DNA of 34,821 nt from Candidatus Kuenenia stuttgartensis (GTDB taxonomy: Bacteria > Planctomycetota > Planctomycetia > Pirellulales > UBA1268): NCBI GenBank assembly GCA_945883745.1, contig CAMCYH010000025.1, positions 1 through 34,821 on the forward strand, read 5' to 3'. The notes under the pieces are model-generated. The model searched no databases. It was given only the letters and a program-made list of their open reading frames with translations, and was not told where the DNA came from. This document shows, piece after piece, positions 17,373-25,711 of the stretch (position 1 is its first letter; every line of letters starts with the position of its first letter). The position numbers and the translations under genes were made by a program.

Positions 17373-17876
17373 GTGAAACTGGATACCACCACCGACAGCG
17401 CCATTCATGTGCGCTGGATGATTCGTCGCGACATGCCGGAAGTGCTCGAGATCGAGCAGCAGGCGTTCGAGTTTCCCTGGAGTGATGAGGACTTCACCCG
17501 CTGCCTCCGGCAGCGGAACTGCATCGGCATGGTGGCCGAGATCGCCGACTCCGTGGTGGCGTTCATGATTTATGAACTCCACCGCACTCGACTGCACGTC
17601 CTCAACTTTGCCGTGGCCCGCTCCCACCGGCGGCTTGGCATCGGCACGTTGATGATGGAAAAGCTGGTCGGCAAGCTGACGCCAGAGCGGCGGTGCCAGA
17701 TCGCCCTCGAGGTGCGGGAGACAAATCTTCCCGCGCAGCTTTTCTTCCGGTCCCTCGACTTTCGGGCCACGTCCGTGCTCAGGGACTTCTATCAGGACAC
17801 CACGGAAGACGCCTACCTCATGCAGTACACCTGGCATGAGGCGGCGGCGGCGGTACCGCGGCGGATGGCGGGCTGA
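17373..17876 (+). CDS. rimI: Ribosomal protein S18 alanine N-acetyltransferase, RimI-like
   Basis: This is a GNAT-family acetyltransferase. It shows IEQQAFEFPWSDEDF, as in RimI, the acetyl-CoA loop RSHRRLGIGTLMM, and VRETNLPAQLFFRSLDF near the end. GTG 17373 gives 167 aa. An upstream ATG at 17274 and an internal ATG at 17418 are also possible; none has a clear ribosome binding site. RimI homologues also acetylate other N-termini, so the target is not certain. The last 59 bp overlap the end of the convergent ATP-grasp gene. Confidence 0.85.
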   Translation: MKLDTTTDSAIHVRWMIRRDMPEVLEIEQQAFEFPWSDEDFTRCLRQRNCIGMVAEIADSVVAFMIYELHRTRLHVLNFAVARSHRRLGIGTLMMEKLVGKLTPERRCQIALEVRETNLPAQLFFRSLDFRATSVLRDFYQDTTEDAYLMQYTWHEAAAAVPRRMAG

Positions 17877-19077
17877 CCGAAGGCATCCATTCGGCCGCGA
17901 GAACGAGAGCCCGGCTCCGGATCGCGGCGACCGCCGCGTCGGCAGAGTTGCCCTGCGCGAACACGGTGAACACCGGTGCCCGAGGGGCGAGTACTTGGCC
18001 TGGTGTCGGGATGTCGGCGATTGCCGGTCGACCACCGTCATCACTGCCCCACTGCTCGGCCCGTGTCCGCCACTCGGCCACACGTTCAGTGGTGATCGGC
18101 AGCGGGGTGGCCGCATGCAGGACCGCCTTGGCCCAGTTTCTGCCATCGCCTGTATCGGCCGGCCTCGAGGCTGTGGGCCGCGGCACGGTGCAGGCCTCGA
18201 GATGGGCGGCGGCAATCGAGACGCCAGTGGCGCGTTCGTGTAATTCCATCGACGCGGTCACGCGGGGATTCACTTCGAGGATCCACGGTCGGCCGTCGGC
18301 ATCGACGACGAAGTCGACACCGACCGCCCCGACAAGGTCAAACCGCTCGGCGAGCACCCGGCCGACAGCAGCCGCTGTTGCCGCCAATCGTGAGGGCCAC
18401 TCGGCGGCGGAGAGTGTGACTGAGCCGCCGTAGGCGAACGGCCCACCAAGGCACCATGGCTCACCGATCAGTTGTCGCGAGAGGCCTAGCAGCCGAGCGC
18501 GGCCGCGCGCCATGATGAACGAGGCTGCGTGGGGGACTCCGGGCACGTGACGCTGCCAGATCATCGCCTCGTGACGATGATCCGGTGCTCCGGGGGTCCA
18601 GTGGTGGATGCTGCGGCCGGAGCCGCTTGCCCGCGGCTTGACGAGGAAAGAACCGTCGCGGGGCAGGCCGGTGGGAAGCCTGTGCGTGTCCGGAACGAGC
18701 AAGCCGGCAGCGCGGGCTGCCTCCGCCACCAAGAATGGGTCGCGGACGGCCCGCACCGCCGCACCCGCGTTGCCAGCCAGCGGGCGGACCGACGCCAGAT
18801 CGTCGATCAACGGCGGATAATTTTCGAGGGCACCGGTGTAGCACCAGACGCCCGGGGGAAACCCCGCTGCCGCCGCCATCAGAGACGAGGGATACCCGCG
18901 TGGATCGACTCGCGTCGTCTGCACGGCAGCGGTCCGCAGATCGTCGTCAGCAAAGAGATCAGCCGCATGGACGGCCCAGCCGGCCATGGCCGCCGACTGC
19001 GCGAGCGCCCGAGCGCTAGCGCCGACGATGATCAGCACATCTGCTGGGCACTGGCTGCCCGCGGCTTGATGGTCCAT
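17818..19077 (-). CDS. ATP-grasp protein of the H4MPT gene neighbourhood
   Basis: The 419-aa protein begins with a Rossmann-like segment (DVLIIVGASARALAQSA), continues into an ATP-grasp fold (SFLVKPRASGSGRSIHHW, then VGAVGVDFVVDADG), and has the metal-binding ILEVNPRVTASMEL motif. ATP-grasp enzymes join a carboxylate to an amine or thiol using ATP. Proteins of this kind accompany fae and mch in bacterial H4MPT gene islands and are thought to build the cofactor, but the reaction here is unknown. Its start is only 59 bp from the fae ATG on the opposite strand, so the two probably share control. The C-terminal 60 residues are Ala/Pro-rich. Confidence 0.75.
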   Translation of the reverse strand: MDHQAAGSQCPADVLIIVGASARALAQSAAMAGWAVHAADLFADDDLRTAAVQTTRVDPRGYPSSLMAAAAGFPPGVWCYTGALENYPPLIDDLASVRPLAGNAGAAVRAVRDPFLVAEAARAAGLLVPDTHRLPTGLPRDGSFLVKPRASGSGRSIHHWTPGAPDHRHEAMIWQRHVPGVPHAASFIMARGRARLLGLSRQLIGEPWCLGGPFAYGGSVTLSAAEWPSRLAATAAAVGRVLAERFDLVGAVGVDFVVDADGRPWILEVNPRVTASMELHERATGVSIAAAHLEACTVPRPTASRPADTGDGRNWAKAVLHAATPLPITTERVAEWRTRAEQWGSDDGGRPAIADIPTPGQVLAPRAPVFTVFAQGNSADAAVAAIRSRALVLAAEWMPSVSPPSAAVPPPPPHARCTA

Positions 19078-19093
19078 GGACGAATGGTATCCT
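19066..19093 (+). promoter_or_regulatory. Possible fae promoter in the divergent spacer
   Basis: TTGATG (19066-19071) and TATCCT (19088-19093) are 16 bp apart, each with four of six consensus bases. The predicted start near 19100 leaves about 37 nt before the fae ATG, with GGAGGA in between. Confidence 0.4.
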
Positions 19094-19136
19094 GACGCCC
19101 TTAGTGATAGGACTTTTTCCCGGAGGAGCAGAAAAG

Positions 19137-19634
19137 ATGTCGATGTTCATTGGTGAAGCACTGGCCGGAGACGGCAACGAAGTGGCTCATATCGATTTGC
19201 TGATCGGCAGCAAGGACGGCCCGGTCGGTGTTGCGTTTGCCAACGCCTTGGCCCGGCAGAGCGAAGGCCATTCAAACCTCCTGGCCGTGCTGGCGCCGAA
19301 CGTCGCCGTAAAACCGGCCACGGTGATGATCACGAAGGTGACCATCAAGGGAGCCAAGCAGGCTGTGCAGATGTTCGGCCCGGCCCAGGCGGCGGTCGCC
19401 AAGGCTGTCGCGGATAGCGTGGCTGCCGGGGTGATTCCGAAGAACGAAGCCGAAAACCTGGTCATCGTGTGCGGCGTGTTCATCCACTGGCTTGCCGAAG
19501 ATGACAAGAAGATCTACGAGTACAACTACAAGGCGACGATGGACTCCATCGCCAACGCGATGCGTGGCAAGCCGACGGCCGATGAAATGGTCGCTGCCAA
19601 GGACAAGGCGGCCCATCCGTTCTACAAGGGCTGA
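19137..19634 (+). CDS. fae: Formaldehyde-activating enzyme
   Basis: Fae condenses formaldehyde with tetrahydromethanopterin to give methylene-H4MPT, the entry to the bacterial formaldehyde oxidation pathway. ATG 19137 follows GGAGGA and gives 165 aa. The N-terminus GEALAGDGNEVAHIDLLIG is the Fae signature, including the proposed catalytic His (residue 18 here). NVAVKPATVMITKVTIK and the FGPAQAAVAKAVADSV helix are also typical. The protein is complete, without a fused Hps domain. A strong stem-loop lies between it and the dehydrogenase gene downstream. Confidence 0.97.
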   Translation: MSMFIGEALAGDGNEVAHIDLLIGSKDGPVGVAFANALARQSEGHSNLLAVLAPNVAVKPATVMITKVTIKGAKQAVQMFGPAQAAVAKAVADSVAAGVIPKNEAENLVIVCGVFIHWLAEDDKKIYEYNYKATMDSIANAMRGKPTADEMVAAKDKAAHPFYKG

Positions 19635-19670
19635 TCAAAACCCGGAGATCGGTCCTGAACAGCACGTCGC

Positions 19671-19700
19671 GCCGGCGGAAGTCACGAGGCTTCCGCCGGC
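19671..19700 (+). promoter_or_regulatory. Stem-loop between fae and the dehydrogenase gene
   Basis: A perfect 11-bp stem (GCCGGCGGAAG with CTTCCGCCGGC) encloses an 8-nt loop. There is no T-run, so it is more likely an attenuator or an RNA stability element than a full terminator. It would allow high fae expression with lower expression of the next gene. Confidence 0.55.
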
Positions 19701-19745
19701 AGGCGTGACCGACGTTTTCAGCCGTCCAGCGACGGAGGTGGCTGC

Positions 19746-20642
19746 ATGCTGAAAAAGATCCTCATCCAACTCGACTGCGACCCGCAGCCGAGCACGTTCG
19801 ATGCGGTCGTGGCGACCGATGCCGGTGTCGATGTTCTCTTGCGTCACGGTGGCGTGACGAAAGAGAACGTGGTGCCACTCGTCCATGGGGCGATGTTCAC
19901 CCGCGGTGGACGCGATCTCGCGTCTACCGCGATCTTTGTCGGGGGGGCCGACGTCGCCTCTGCCGAAGCGATCGCCGCGACGATCTCGGCCACCTTCTTC
20001 GGGCCTGTGCGGGTGGGGTTGATGCTCGATCCCAACGGGGCCAACACCACCGCCAGCGCGGCCGTCGTCGCTGCGGCCCGCCACCTCCCGCTGGGCGATC
20101 CAGAGTCGGCCGCCGGTTGTCGGGCCGTTGTGCTCGGGGGCACCGGGCCGGTGGGGCAGCGTGTGGCCCGGTTGTTGGCACGCAAGGGCGTCAGCGTGAG
20201 CGTGGCCTCGCGTTCGCTCGACCGGGCGGCAGCCGTTTGCACTCGGATTACGGCCACGGTGCCGGCCGCCCGGGTCGAACCGTTGGAATTGTCCGGTGCC
20301 GTCCGTGAGCGGTCGGCCGTCGGCGGGGCTGTGGTCGCTGCCGACTTGATCGTCGCCGCGGGGGCGGCCGGTCACACGTTGCTGGACGCTGAGGGCCGCG
20401 GCGTTGCCACCAATGCCAGGGTGCTGATCGATCTCAACGCCGTGCCGCCTGCGGGTATCGAGGGCATCATTGCCACCGACAAGGCTCGCACCGACGGGGC
20501 GGCCGTGGTCTACGGGGCGTTGGGCGTGGGCGGTCTGAAGATGAAGATCCACAAGGCCGCAATCCAGCAGCTCTTTTCAGCCCACGACGCAGTGCTCGAT
20601 GCCGAGGAACTGCTGGCCATCGGGGAACGGCTGGAGCCGTAG
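19746..20642 (+). CDS. mtdC: NADP-dependent methylene-H4MPT dehydrogenase (MtdC/MtdB type)
   Basis: This enzyme oxidises methylene-H4MPT to methenyl-H4MPT. GGAGG lies 8 nt before ATG 19746 and the protein has 298 aa. The start KKILIQLDCDPQPSTFDAV and HGAMFTRGGRDL are characteristic of the Mtd family. The dinucleotide loop is VLGGTGPVGQRVARLL (about residues 128-143), with VASRSLDRA after it. The C-terminal GALGVGGLKMKIHKA is also conserved. The symbol mtdC follows the class described from the planctomycete Gemmata; MtdB is the alternative and a tree is needed to choose. Its stop codon abuts that of the SDR gene with no spacing. Confidence 0.85.
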   Translation: MLKKILIQLDCDPQPSTFDAVVATDAGVDVLLRHGGVTKENVVPLVHGAMFTRGGRDLASTAIFVGGADVASAEAIAATISATFFGPVRVGLMLDPNGANTTASAAVVAAARHLPLGDPESAAGCRAVVLGGTGPVGQRVARLLARKGVSVSVASRSLDRAAAVCTRITATVPAARVEPLELSGAVRERSAVGGAVVAADLIVAAGAAGHTLLDAEGRGVATNARVLIDLNAVPPAGIEGIIATDKARTDGAAVVYGALGVGGLKMKIHKAAIQQLFSAHDAVLDAEELLAIGERLEP

Positions 20643-21437
20643 TCATCGGGCATTCCGCGAGACGATCGCGTCGATGATCCATGACGCATGGCGAGCCGCG
20701 AATACGAACGCCTTCGCTCGCCAGCCCGGAATTACCTCGTGGCGGCGGTGCTCAAGGGCGTTGACGATCGACCGTGCGGTGGTCTCGGCAGAGAGCGGTC
20801 GGCCACGCGACCATGCGGGCCGTTGTCCTGACAGGAGTGCGTCCCAAAACTCCGATTCGGTAGGGCCAAGACTCGCCAGCAGAACGTCGATGCCCTGAGG
20901 ACGCAGTTCGTGTCGCAAGCTGCCTGCCAGTGCGGTGACACCAGCCTTCGCTGCGCAGTAGGCCGCATGAAGAGGCAGCGGATGGTACCCCAGAATCGAC
21001 CCGACCAGAACGACGGCCGGATCACGACCAGCGGCCAGATGGGGTAAGGCGACCCGCACGAGTTCCGCCGGGGCGACGAGGTCGATGTCGAGCACGCTCT
21101 GGAACGTATCGGCTGGCAGGGTTGCCAGGGGGCCAATGGCTCCGCTGCCGGCGGCGGCCACGACGAGGTCGAGCCCGCCCAGCCGCTCGATGGCGATCCG
21201 CACAAGGTGCGCGCGAAAGCCGGCATCGGTAATGTCTCCTGCAGCAAATATGAGTTGGGGGCCATCTTTCAGCGGTGAGAGCGACGCCTGCAGCGCTGCG
21301 AGGCGCTCGCCACGGCGGGCCGTGGCGAGCACGTGGGCACCCCGTGTCGCCAGCTCGATGGCCACGGCGCGGCCCACACCGGACGAGCCGCCGGTCACCA
21401 GGGCCCGCAGGCCGGACAGACTTCGAGGGCCCCTCAT
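20643..21437 (-). CDS. Short-chain dehydrogenase/reductase
   Basis: This is a classical SDR of 264 aa. The cofactor motif TGGSSGVGRAVAIEL is at residues 15-29 and the basic TARRGERL that follows suggests NADP. The catalytic Ser lies in VLVGSILGYHPL and the Tyr and Lys in YCAAK. The usual NAG motif reads AAGSGA. The substrate is not predictable. Its ATG overlaps the hflX stop by 4 bp, so it is the last gene of an FHA-rsgA-hflX-SDR run. Confidence 0.85.
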   Translation of the reverse strand: MRGPRSLSGLRALVTGGSSGVGRAVAIELATRGAHVLATARRGERLAALQASLSPLKDGPQLIFAAGDITDAGFRAHLVRIAIERLGGLDLVVAAAGSGAIGPLATLPADTFQSVLDIDLVAPAELVRVALPHLAAGRDPAVVLVGSILGYHPLPLHAAYCAAKAGVTALAGSLRHELRPQGIDVLLASLGPTESEFWDALLSGQRPAWSRGRPLSAETTARSIVNALEHRRHEVIPGWRAKAFVFAARHASWIIDAIVSRNAR

Positions 21438-22768
21438 GAGACCACTGGCCGGGAGGCCATTCCGTCAGCAGGAGACCGCTGACCGGTCGGACGGTGGGGA
21501 GTAACCTCGGCCTCGGCCGGGTCAATTCTCCCAAGCATGGCGGCCGGAATGCGGCAGTGCACGATCACCCGTTCATCGGTGAACTGTCGCGAGAGTACCT
21601 CGCCATGGGCCGCCAGCCAGGCCAGCAGTCGGCCATTGCCGGAATCTGTTGCGACATCGACATCATGAAACCGACGGCCGAGGCAGTCGCTTACCGTGCG
21701 GGCCAGCTGCGGAAGGCCCGTGCCGGTGCGGGCCGAGACACTGACGGCGTGGGGATAGCGTGCCTCGAGGCTGCGACGTGCGGCCGGTTCAGGCAGGGCG
21801 TCGATCTTGTTGAGGACCAGCAGCGTGTCCTTTTCCTCGACGTGGAGTTCCTCGAGCACGGCCCGCACGGCGGCAATCTGGGCATCGACCAGTGGGCTCG
21901 AGGCATCGGCCACGTGGAGGAGCAGGTCGGCCTGTCGGGTCTCCTCGAGCGTCGCCTTGAAACTCGCGATCAGCCGGTGGGGCAGATCACGAATGAAGCC
22001 GACCGTGTCGCTGATCAGCACCGGCCCCCAGCCAGGCAGCCGCCATCGCCGTGTGCGGGTATCGAGCGTCGCAAAGAGCTTGTCCTCGGCGAGCACGTCG
22101 GCCCCGGTGAGGGCGTTGAGGAGGGTGCTCTTGCCGGCGTTGGTGTAGCCGACGAGTGAGATCGTCAGGTGGTCGTGCCGGGCGGCAACCTGCCGTTCGC
22201 GCCGGGAGTGGATGGTGAGCAACTCCTGCTTCAGATCGTGGATCCGCTTCTCGACAAGGCGGCGGTCGACCTCCAGTTGCTTTTCACCGGGACCACGCAT
22301 GCCGATGCCCATCTTGAGCCGTGAGAGGTGGGTCCACATCCGCTTCAGCCGAGGCAGCGAATACTCCAACTGGGCCAGTTCGACGGCCAGACGTGCTTCA
22401 TACGTACGGGCTCGGGCGGCGAAAATGTCGAGGATGACTTCCGAGCGGTCGAGCACCTTCACCTTGAGGTCACGTTCCAGATTACGGGTCTGGGCCGGCG
22501 AGAGATCGTTGTCGAAAATGACCATGTCGGCGTCGTGGTGCTCGACCAAGCTGGCCACCTCGGTGACCTTGCCCTTGCCAAGGTAGGTGGTCTGGTCGGG
22601 GGAGGTCCGTCGCTGTGTGACCTCGGCTGTGACGATCGCGCCGGCTGTTTCGGCCAGGCCGGCGAGTTCGCCGAGTGGGTGCTCGGGATCGGCCGGTTCG
22701 TCGAGCAGCACCCCCACGAGGATGGCCCGTTCGCTCTGCATGCTGCCGGTGCGTTGTCGTTCGGTCAC
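21434..22768 (-). CDS. hflX: Ribosome-associated GTPase HflX
   Basis: HflX splits stalled ribosomes and binds the 50S subunit. The HflX domain includes RRTSPDQTTYLGKGKVTEV, FDNDLSPAQTRNLE and the glycine-rich GPGEKQLEVDRR. The GTPase part has G1 GYTNAGKST, G3 in LISDTVGFIRDLPH, and G4 NKID. The frame starts at GTG 22768, which overlaps the rsgA stop by 4 bp (444 aa); an internal ATG at 22741 is also possible. The order rsgA-hflX joins two ribosome-linked GTPases in one transcript. Confidence 0.96.
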   Translation of the reverse strand: MTERQRTGSMQSERAILVGVLLDEPADPEHPLGELAGLAETAGAIVTAEVTQRRTSPDQTTYLGKGKVTEVASLVEHHDADMVIFDNDLSPAQTRNLERDLKVKVLDRSEVILDIFAARARTYEARLAVELAQLEYSLPRLKRMWTHLSRLKMGIGMRGPGEKQLEVDRRLVEKRIHDLKQELLTIHSRRERQVAARHDHLTISLVGYTNAGKSTLLNALTGADVLAEDKLFATLDTRTRRWRLPGWGPVLISDTVGFIRDLPHRLIASFKATLEETRQADLLLHVADASSPLVDAQIAAVRAVLEELHVEEKDTLLVLNKIDALPEPAARRSLEARYPHAVSVSARTGTGLPQLARTVSDCLGRRFHDVDVATDSGNGRLLAWLAAHGEVLSRQFTDERVIVHCRIPAAMLGRIDPAEAEVTPHRPTGQRSPADGMASRPVVS

Positions 22769-23955
22769 TCGAGTTCGTCCTCGTCTCCGCCACCACGATC
22801 ATCCGCGTCGGCAACGCCTGCCGCCAGGTGGCAACAACTCTCCCATCGGCGAGTGTCGAGCAGGCCGTCGGCTACCGCATGCTTTACGGCGCAGTCGCTC
22901 TCGTGGGTGTGCGAGCAATCTGGAAACCGGCAGTGATTGGCAAGGGGCCGGAGGTCGCGAAAAGCCGCCGGTACCTCGGCGGGCACCATCTCCCAGAGCT
23001 GAAACTGCCGCACGCCCGGTGTGTCGACGAACATGCCGCCGTGCGCGTGGGGCAACAGGCGGGCGGTGGTCGTGGTGTGCCGCCCCTTGTCATTGTCGCG
23101 ACTGACCTCACCGACCGCCAAGCGAAGCGTCGGGTCGATGGCGTTGAGCAATGACGACTTGCCTACGCCGCTTTGGCCGACGACGGCTGTCACGGTCCCC
23201 CCCAGTTCAGCCCGCAGCCGATCGATGCCCAGGCCGGTGACTGCGGAGCAAAGGACGACAGCATAGCCCATCCGTGCATAGACACCGGCGAAGGGAACGA
23301 ATCGCGCCGGATCGACGAGATCGAGCTTGTTGATGCAGATCAGCGGCCGGATTCCGCTCGATTCGGCGGCCACGATCAGCCGATCGATGAGCGCCGGCTT
23401 GATCGTGGGCAGGGCCGCGCTGCCCACGATCAGCACCTGGTCGACATTGGCGACGATCACATGGCGCCGGCCTCGGCTCGATCGACACACCGCCGACCGC
23501 CGCGGCTCAATCGCCTGGATCACCCCTTCCTGATCCGAGCCACGGACATGCACCCAGTCGCCAGCCGCAAGCGGATGCCGCTCGTCGGTGGAGAGCGTGC
23601 GGAGGAGTCGACGGGTGGTGCATCTCACCGTGCTGCCATCAGGCCGACGGACGAAACTCTCCAAGCCGTGAACCTGCAGTACCTGGCCCCGCCATTCACC
23701 GCCTGCCAAGACAGGAGCGACGCCGGCTGGAGCATCGAGAATCACTGTTCTGCGTCGGGTGAGATCGCCCTTTCCGGAGATTCGCTCCGACGAGGGCAAA
23801 TCGAGCGCATCCGCGGCGGTGTCGACGGCTCGCGTCACGTCGCCACGACGACGCCGCGAGGAGCGATTCTTGCGAAAATCGACCCGCCGCTTCTCGCGGC
23901 GACCGTGCTGGTCGGACTGGCGGCCCGGGGGTCGCGGACAGAAAAAACGGATCAT
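22765..23955 (-). CDS. rsgA: Ribosome small subunit-dependent GTPase RsgA
   Basis: RsgA is a circularly permuted GTPase that helps mature the 30S subunit. The motif order proves the permutation: G4 NKLD comes first, then G1 GQSGVGKSS and G3 DTPG. An OB-fold region precedes it, and the C-terminal zinc module is CRFPDCSHTHESDC. The first 60 residues are Arg-rich and unlike most RsgA proteins; they may be a genuine extension or the true start may be further in. The C-terminus ends in an acidic tail. ATG 23955 lies 27 bp after the FHA gene. Confidence 0.95.
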   Translation of the reverse strand: MIRFFCPRPPGRQSDQHGRREKRRVDFRKNRSSRRRRGDVTRAVDTAADALDLPSSERISGKGDLTRRRTVILDAPAGVAPVLAGGEWRGQVLQVHGLESFVRRPDGSTVRCTTRRLLRTLSTDERHPLAAGDWVHVRGSDQEGVIQAIEPRRSAVCRSSRGRRHVIVANVDQVLIVGSAALPTIKPALIDRLIVAAESSGIRPLICINKLDLVDPARFVPFAGVYARMGYAVVLCSAVTGLGIDRLRAELGGTVTAVVGQSGVGKSSLLNAIDPTLRLAVGEVSRDNDKGRHTTTTARLLPHAHGGMFVDTPGVRQFQLWEMVPAEVPAAFRDLRPLANHCRFPDCSHTHESDCAVKHAVADGLLDTRRWESCCHLAAGVADADDRGGGDEDELE

Positions 23956-23982
23956 TCCTTCAGTGTATCAGGCCGCCCTGAG

Positions 23983-24399
23983 TCACCGTGGAGGTTGCCT
24001 TGAAGCCTGATCCTTCCGCGGACGTGATTCCAAGCCGGCTGCCTCCAGAAGCGACTTTGCAAAGATGTCGCCACGATCGGCCGTTTCCCATGCCGGTTTG
24101 GTGGCACCGACGGCGGTCGGGTCATAGTGGATCTCGAAGACATGCCGAGCCACGGACAACTTGTCATTCGGATCGAGGCGGTGGCTCTTGACCCGTTCTC
24201 CGTTCACCTTGGTGCCGTTGCGGCTGTCGAGGTCACGGACGTGCCAGTATCCGTCGATCAATTCCAGTTCACAGTGACTTCCCGACACATTGGGGAACCG
24301 GAGGACGATGTCGGAGCTCTCGCGCCTTCCAATGGTTAGGGACTGCTTGAGGAGCGGAATCGGGTCACCGCCGCCAACAGGATGGAGTTCACCGAGCAT
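23983..24399 (-). CDS. FHA-domain protein
   Basis: The forkhead-associated domain binds phosphothreonine peptides. Here it shows SLTIGRRESSDIVL, then VSGSHCELEL and RDLDSRNGTKVNG, the three core FHA motifs, and covers about residues 20-90 of 138. The C-terminal part is short and polar. I chose ATG 24399 over TTG 24420. No Ser/Thr kinase gene is adjacent, so the partner is unknown. It precedes rsgA and hflX on the same strand, which suggests a ribosome-linked signalling role, but that is inference. Confidence 0.88.
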   Translation of the reverse strand: MLGELHPVGGGDPIPLLKQSLTIGRRESSDIVLRFPNVSGSHCELELIDGYWHVRDLDSRNGTKVNGERVKSHRLDPNDKLSVARHVFEIHYDPTAVGATKPAWETADRGDIFAKSLLEAAGLESRPRKDQASRQPPR

Positions 24400-24488
24400 C
24401 AAGAATGCTTGTCTCGTCAAAAGGTGAGATACAAGGGTCTGAAACCTCTTCTTTGAGGCTACGTATCGGTGTCGAGGGCGTCAATCTT

Positions 24489-24520
24489 TTGCTCTCTTGG
24501 GATCGCCGGCATGATAGAAT
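24489..24520 (+). promoter_or_regulatory. Weak candidate promoter of rnpB
   Basis: TTGCTC (24489-24494) and TAGAAT (24515-24520) lie upstream of the RNase P RNA. The -10 is good, but the spacing of 20 bp is longer than usual, so only the -10 is convincing. Confidence 0.35.
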
Positions 24521-24536
24521 CAGGTTACCTCGGTAT

Positions 24537-24954
24537 CGGTACTGGAGTGGATCGGGCGATCGTCGGCCGACACGTGCCCTGCACGATGTCGGCGGGAGGA
24601 AAGTCCGGGCTCCATAGGGCACGATGGTGGGTAACGCCCACCGGCCGCGAGGTCAGGGAAAGTGCAACAGAAAGCAGACCGCCAGAGAGGCGACTCACTG
24701 GTAAGGGTGAAACGGTGAGGTAAGAGCTCACCAGCAGGCCGGGTGACCGGTCTGGCTCGGCAAACCCCATCGGGAGCAAGGCCAAGCAGAAAGGACGCCG
24801 TCCCTCGGGGCGGCACGTGGCGGCCCGCCGCGTCACACTTTCGGGTAGGCTGCTCGAGGCGGCGGGCAACCGCCGTCCTAGAGAAATGATCGTCGCCGGT
24901 CGGCCTTTCGGTCGGCCGGGCACAGAACCCGGCTTACAGATCCACTCCAGTACC
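24537..24954 (+). ncRNA. rnpB: RNase P RNA, bacterial type A
   Basis: This is the catalytic RNA of RNase P, which removes the 5' leader of tRNA precursors. The ends pair (TACTGGAGTGGATC with GATCCACTCCAGTA). The universal core is present: GAGGAAAGTCCGGGCTCC near 24597, GGGAAAGTGCAACAGAAAGCAG near 24656-24677 (first part CR-II/III region), GAGCAAGGCCAAGCAG near 24773, and AGAAATGATCG followed by ACAGAACCCGGCTTACA near the 3' end. Length of about 418 nt fits type A. Its protein partner gene rnpA is 8.4 kb away in the same window. It ends 18 bp before the stop of the convergent RHH gene, with no obvious terminator. Confidence 0.96.
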
Positions 24955-24972
24955 GTGCCGGCCTCCACACTG

Positions 24973-25398
24973 TCATGACGCGACCTTCGTGTTGAGATTT
25001 TGCCGTTCCTGCTCGTCGATCAGTTTCATCAGCTTGGAGATGCACAGGGTGTTGATGCTCACCCGCATCTGCTCGGCCTCCACCTTCAACGTTTCGTGGA
25101 GTGAACGCGGCATCCGGACCGTGACGACCCGCTGGGTCTCCCGGGTGGCCGGCAGGTCCCGTTGCTTGGTCCGCAACTGTTCGAGCATTTCCCGGATCCG
25201 GGCGTACTCGGGCGAGCACTCGAATCGAATCAGGGCCTCCGGGTCGCTGAACGTCCGGCGGACGATGCCGTCTACCCCCAAAACCTCCCGGAAGAAGACC
25301 ACCCATTCGGGCTCCATGGCATGGAGTCGTTCGGCAACCTCCAAAACAGCCTGGGCGGCGTGGGGATCGATTCCGCGGGGAAGTGATTTGATGGACAT
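24973..25398 (-). CDS. Ribbon-helix-helix DNA-binding protein
   Basis: From ATG 25398 the product has 141 aa. The C-terminal part reads RVVTVRMPRSLHETLKVEA and then RVSINTLCISKLMKLID, which is an Arc/MetJ-type ribbon-helix-helix of the kind seen in HicB-like antitoxins. The N-terminal 95 residues are unrecognised (FFREVLGVDGIVRR, then FECSPEYARIREMLEQL). The upstream extension to 25833 runs through a repeat and is not coding. No toxin-sized partner gene is adjacent, so a stand-alone regulator is likelier than a toxin-antitoxin pair. A palindrome sits just before its start. Confidence 0.7.
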   Translation of the reverse strand: MSIKSLPRGIDPHAAQAVLEVAERLHAMEPEWVVFFREVLGVDGIVRRTFSDPEALIRFECSPEYARIREMLEQLRTKQRDLPATRETQRVVTVRMPRSLHETLKVEAEQMRVSINTLCISKLMKLIDEQERQNLNTKVAS

Positions 25399-25406
25399 GG
25401 CTGGGC

Positions 25407-25423
25407 TCACCCTGTCTGGGTGA
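25407..25423. promoter_or_regulatory. Palindrome before the RHH gene, possible operator
   Basis: TCACCC and GGGTGA form a perfect inverted repeat with a 5-bp centre, 8 bp upstream of the RHH start codon at 25398. Ribbon-helix-helix proteins often bind such sites and control their own genes. In the mRNA it would also form a hairpin at the ribosome binding region. Confidence 0.45.
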
Positions 25424-25711
25424 CTCCTCGGTTCTTTGGTGAAAGGGGTCGCTGGTAGCCTGCGGGCCGGCTTCATTTCCTGGCTCACACGGCGAACTCT
25501 GCCGAGGCGGTCAAGTGCCAGCATGAAGTGCCAGCACAGCAACGACTTACGGCGCAAATCGAGGCCAAGACCTGTTTTTGGGCAGAGCTGCCCGCGGGCG
25601 TGGCAGTGGGGTGTCTGCTTAAAAAGCAGGCAGGCCCCCGGTTTCGCGTCGTGCCAAATGTCCGGATTGTTTTGGCTGTTTTTTGCCGGGTTTTTGACGT
25701 ACTGCGGGCTC
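25424..25711. other. Intergenic stretch without recognised gene
   Basis: The stretch lies between the RHH gene and repeat copy 3. It shows small hairpins (GGGCAG/CTGCCC near 25579-25592, CTGCTT/AAGCAG near 25615-25629) and a T-rich tract around 25668-25697. The open frames across it have no ribosome binding site or family resemblance. It may carry the promoter of the RHH gene. Confidence 0.5.

Noticed and set aside
24525..24968. 147-codon minus-strand open frame
   Set aside because: It is antisense to the RNase P RNA; the RNA motifs explain the sequence conservation.
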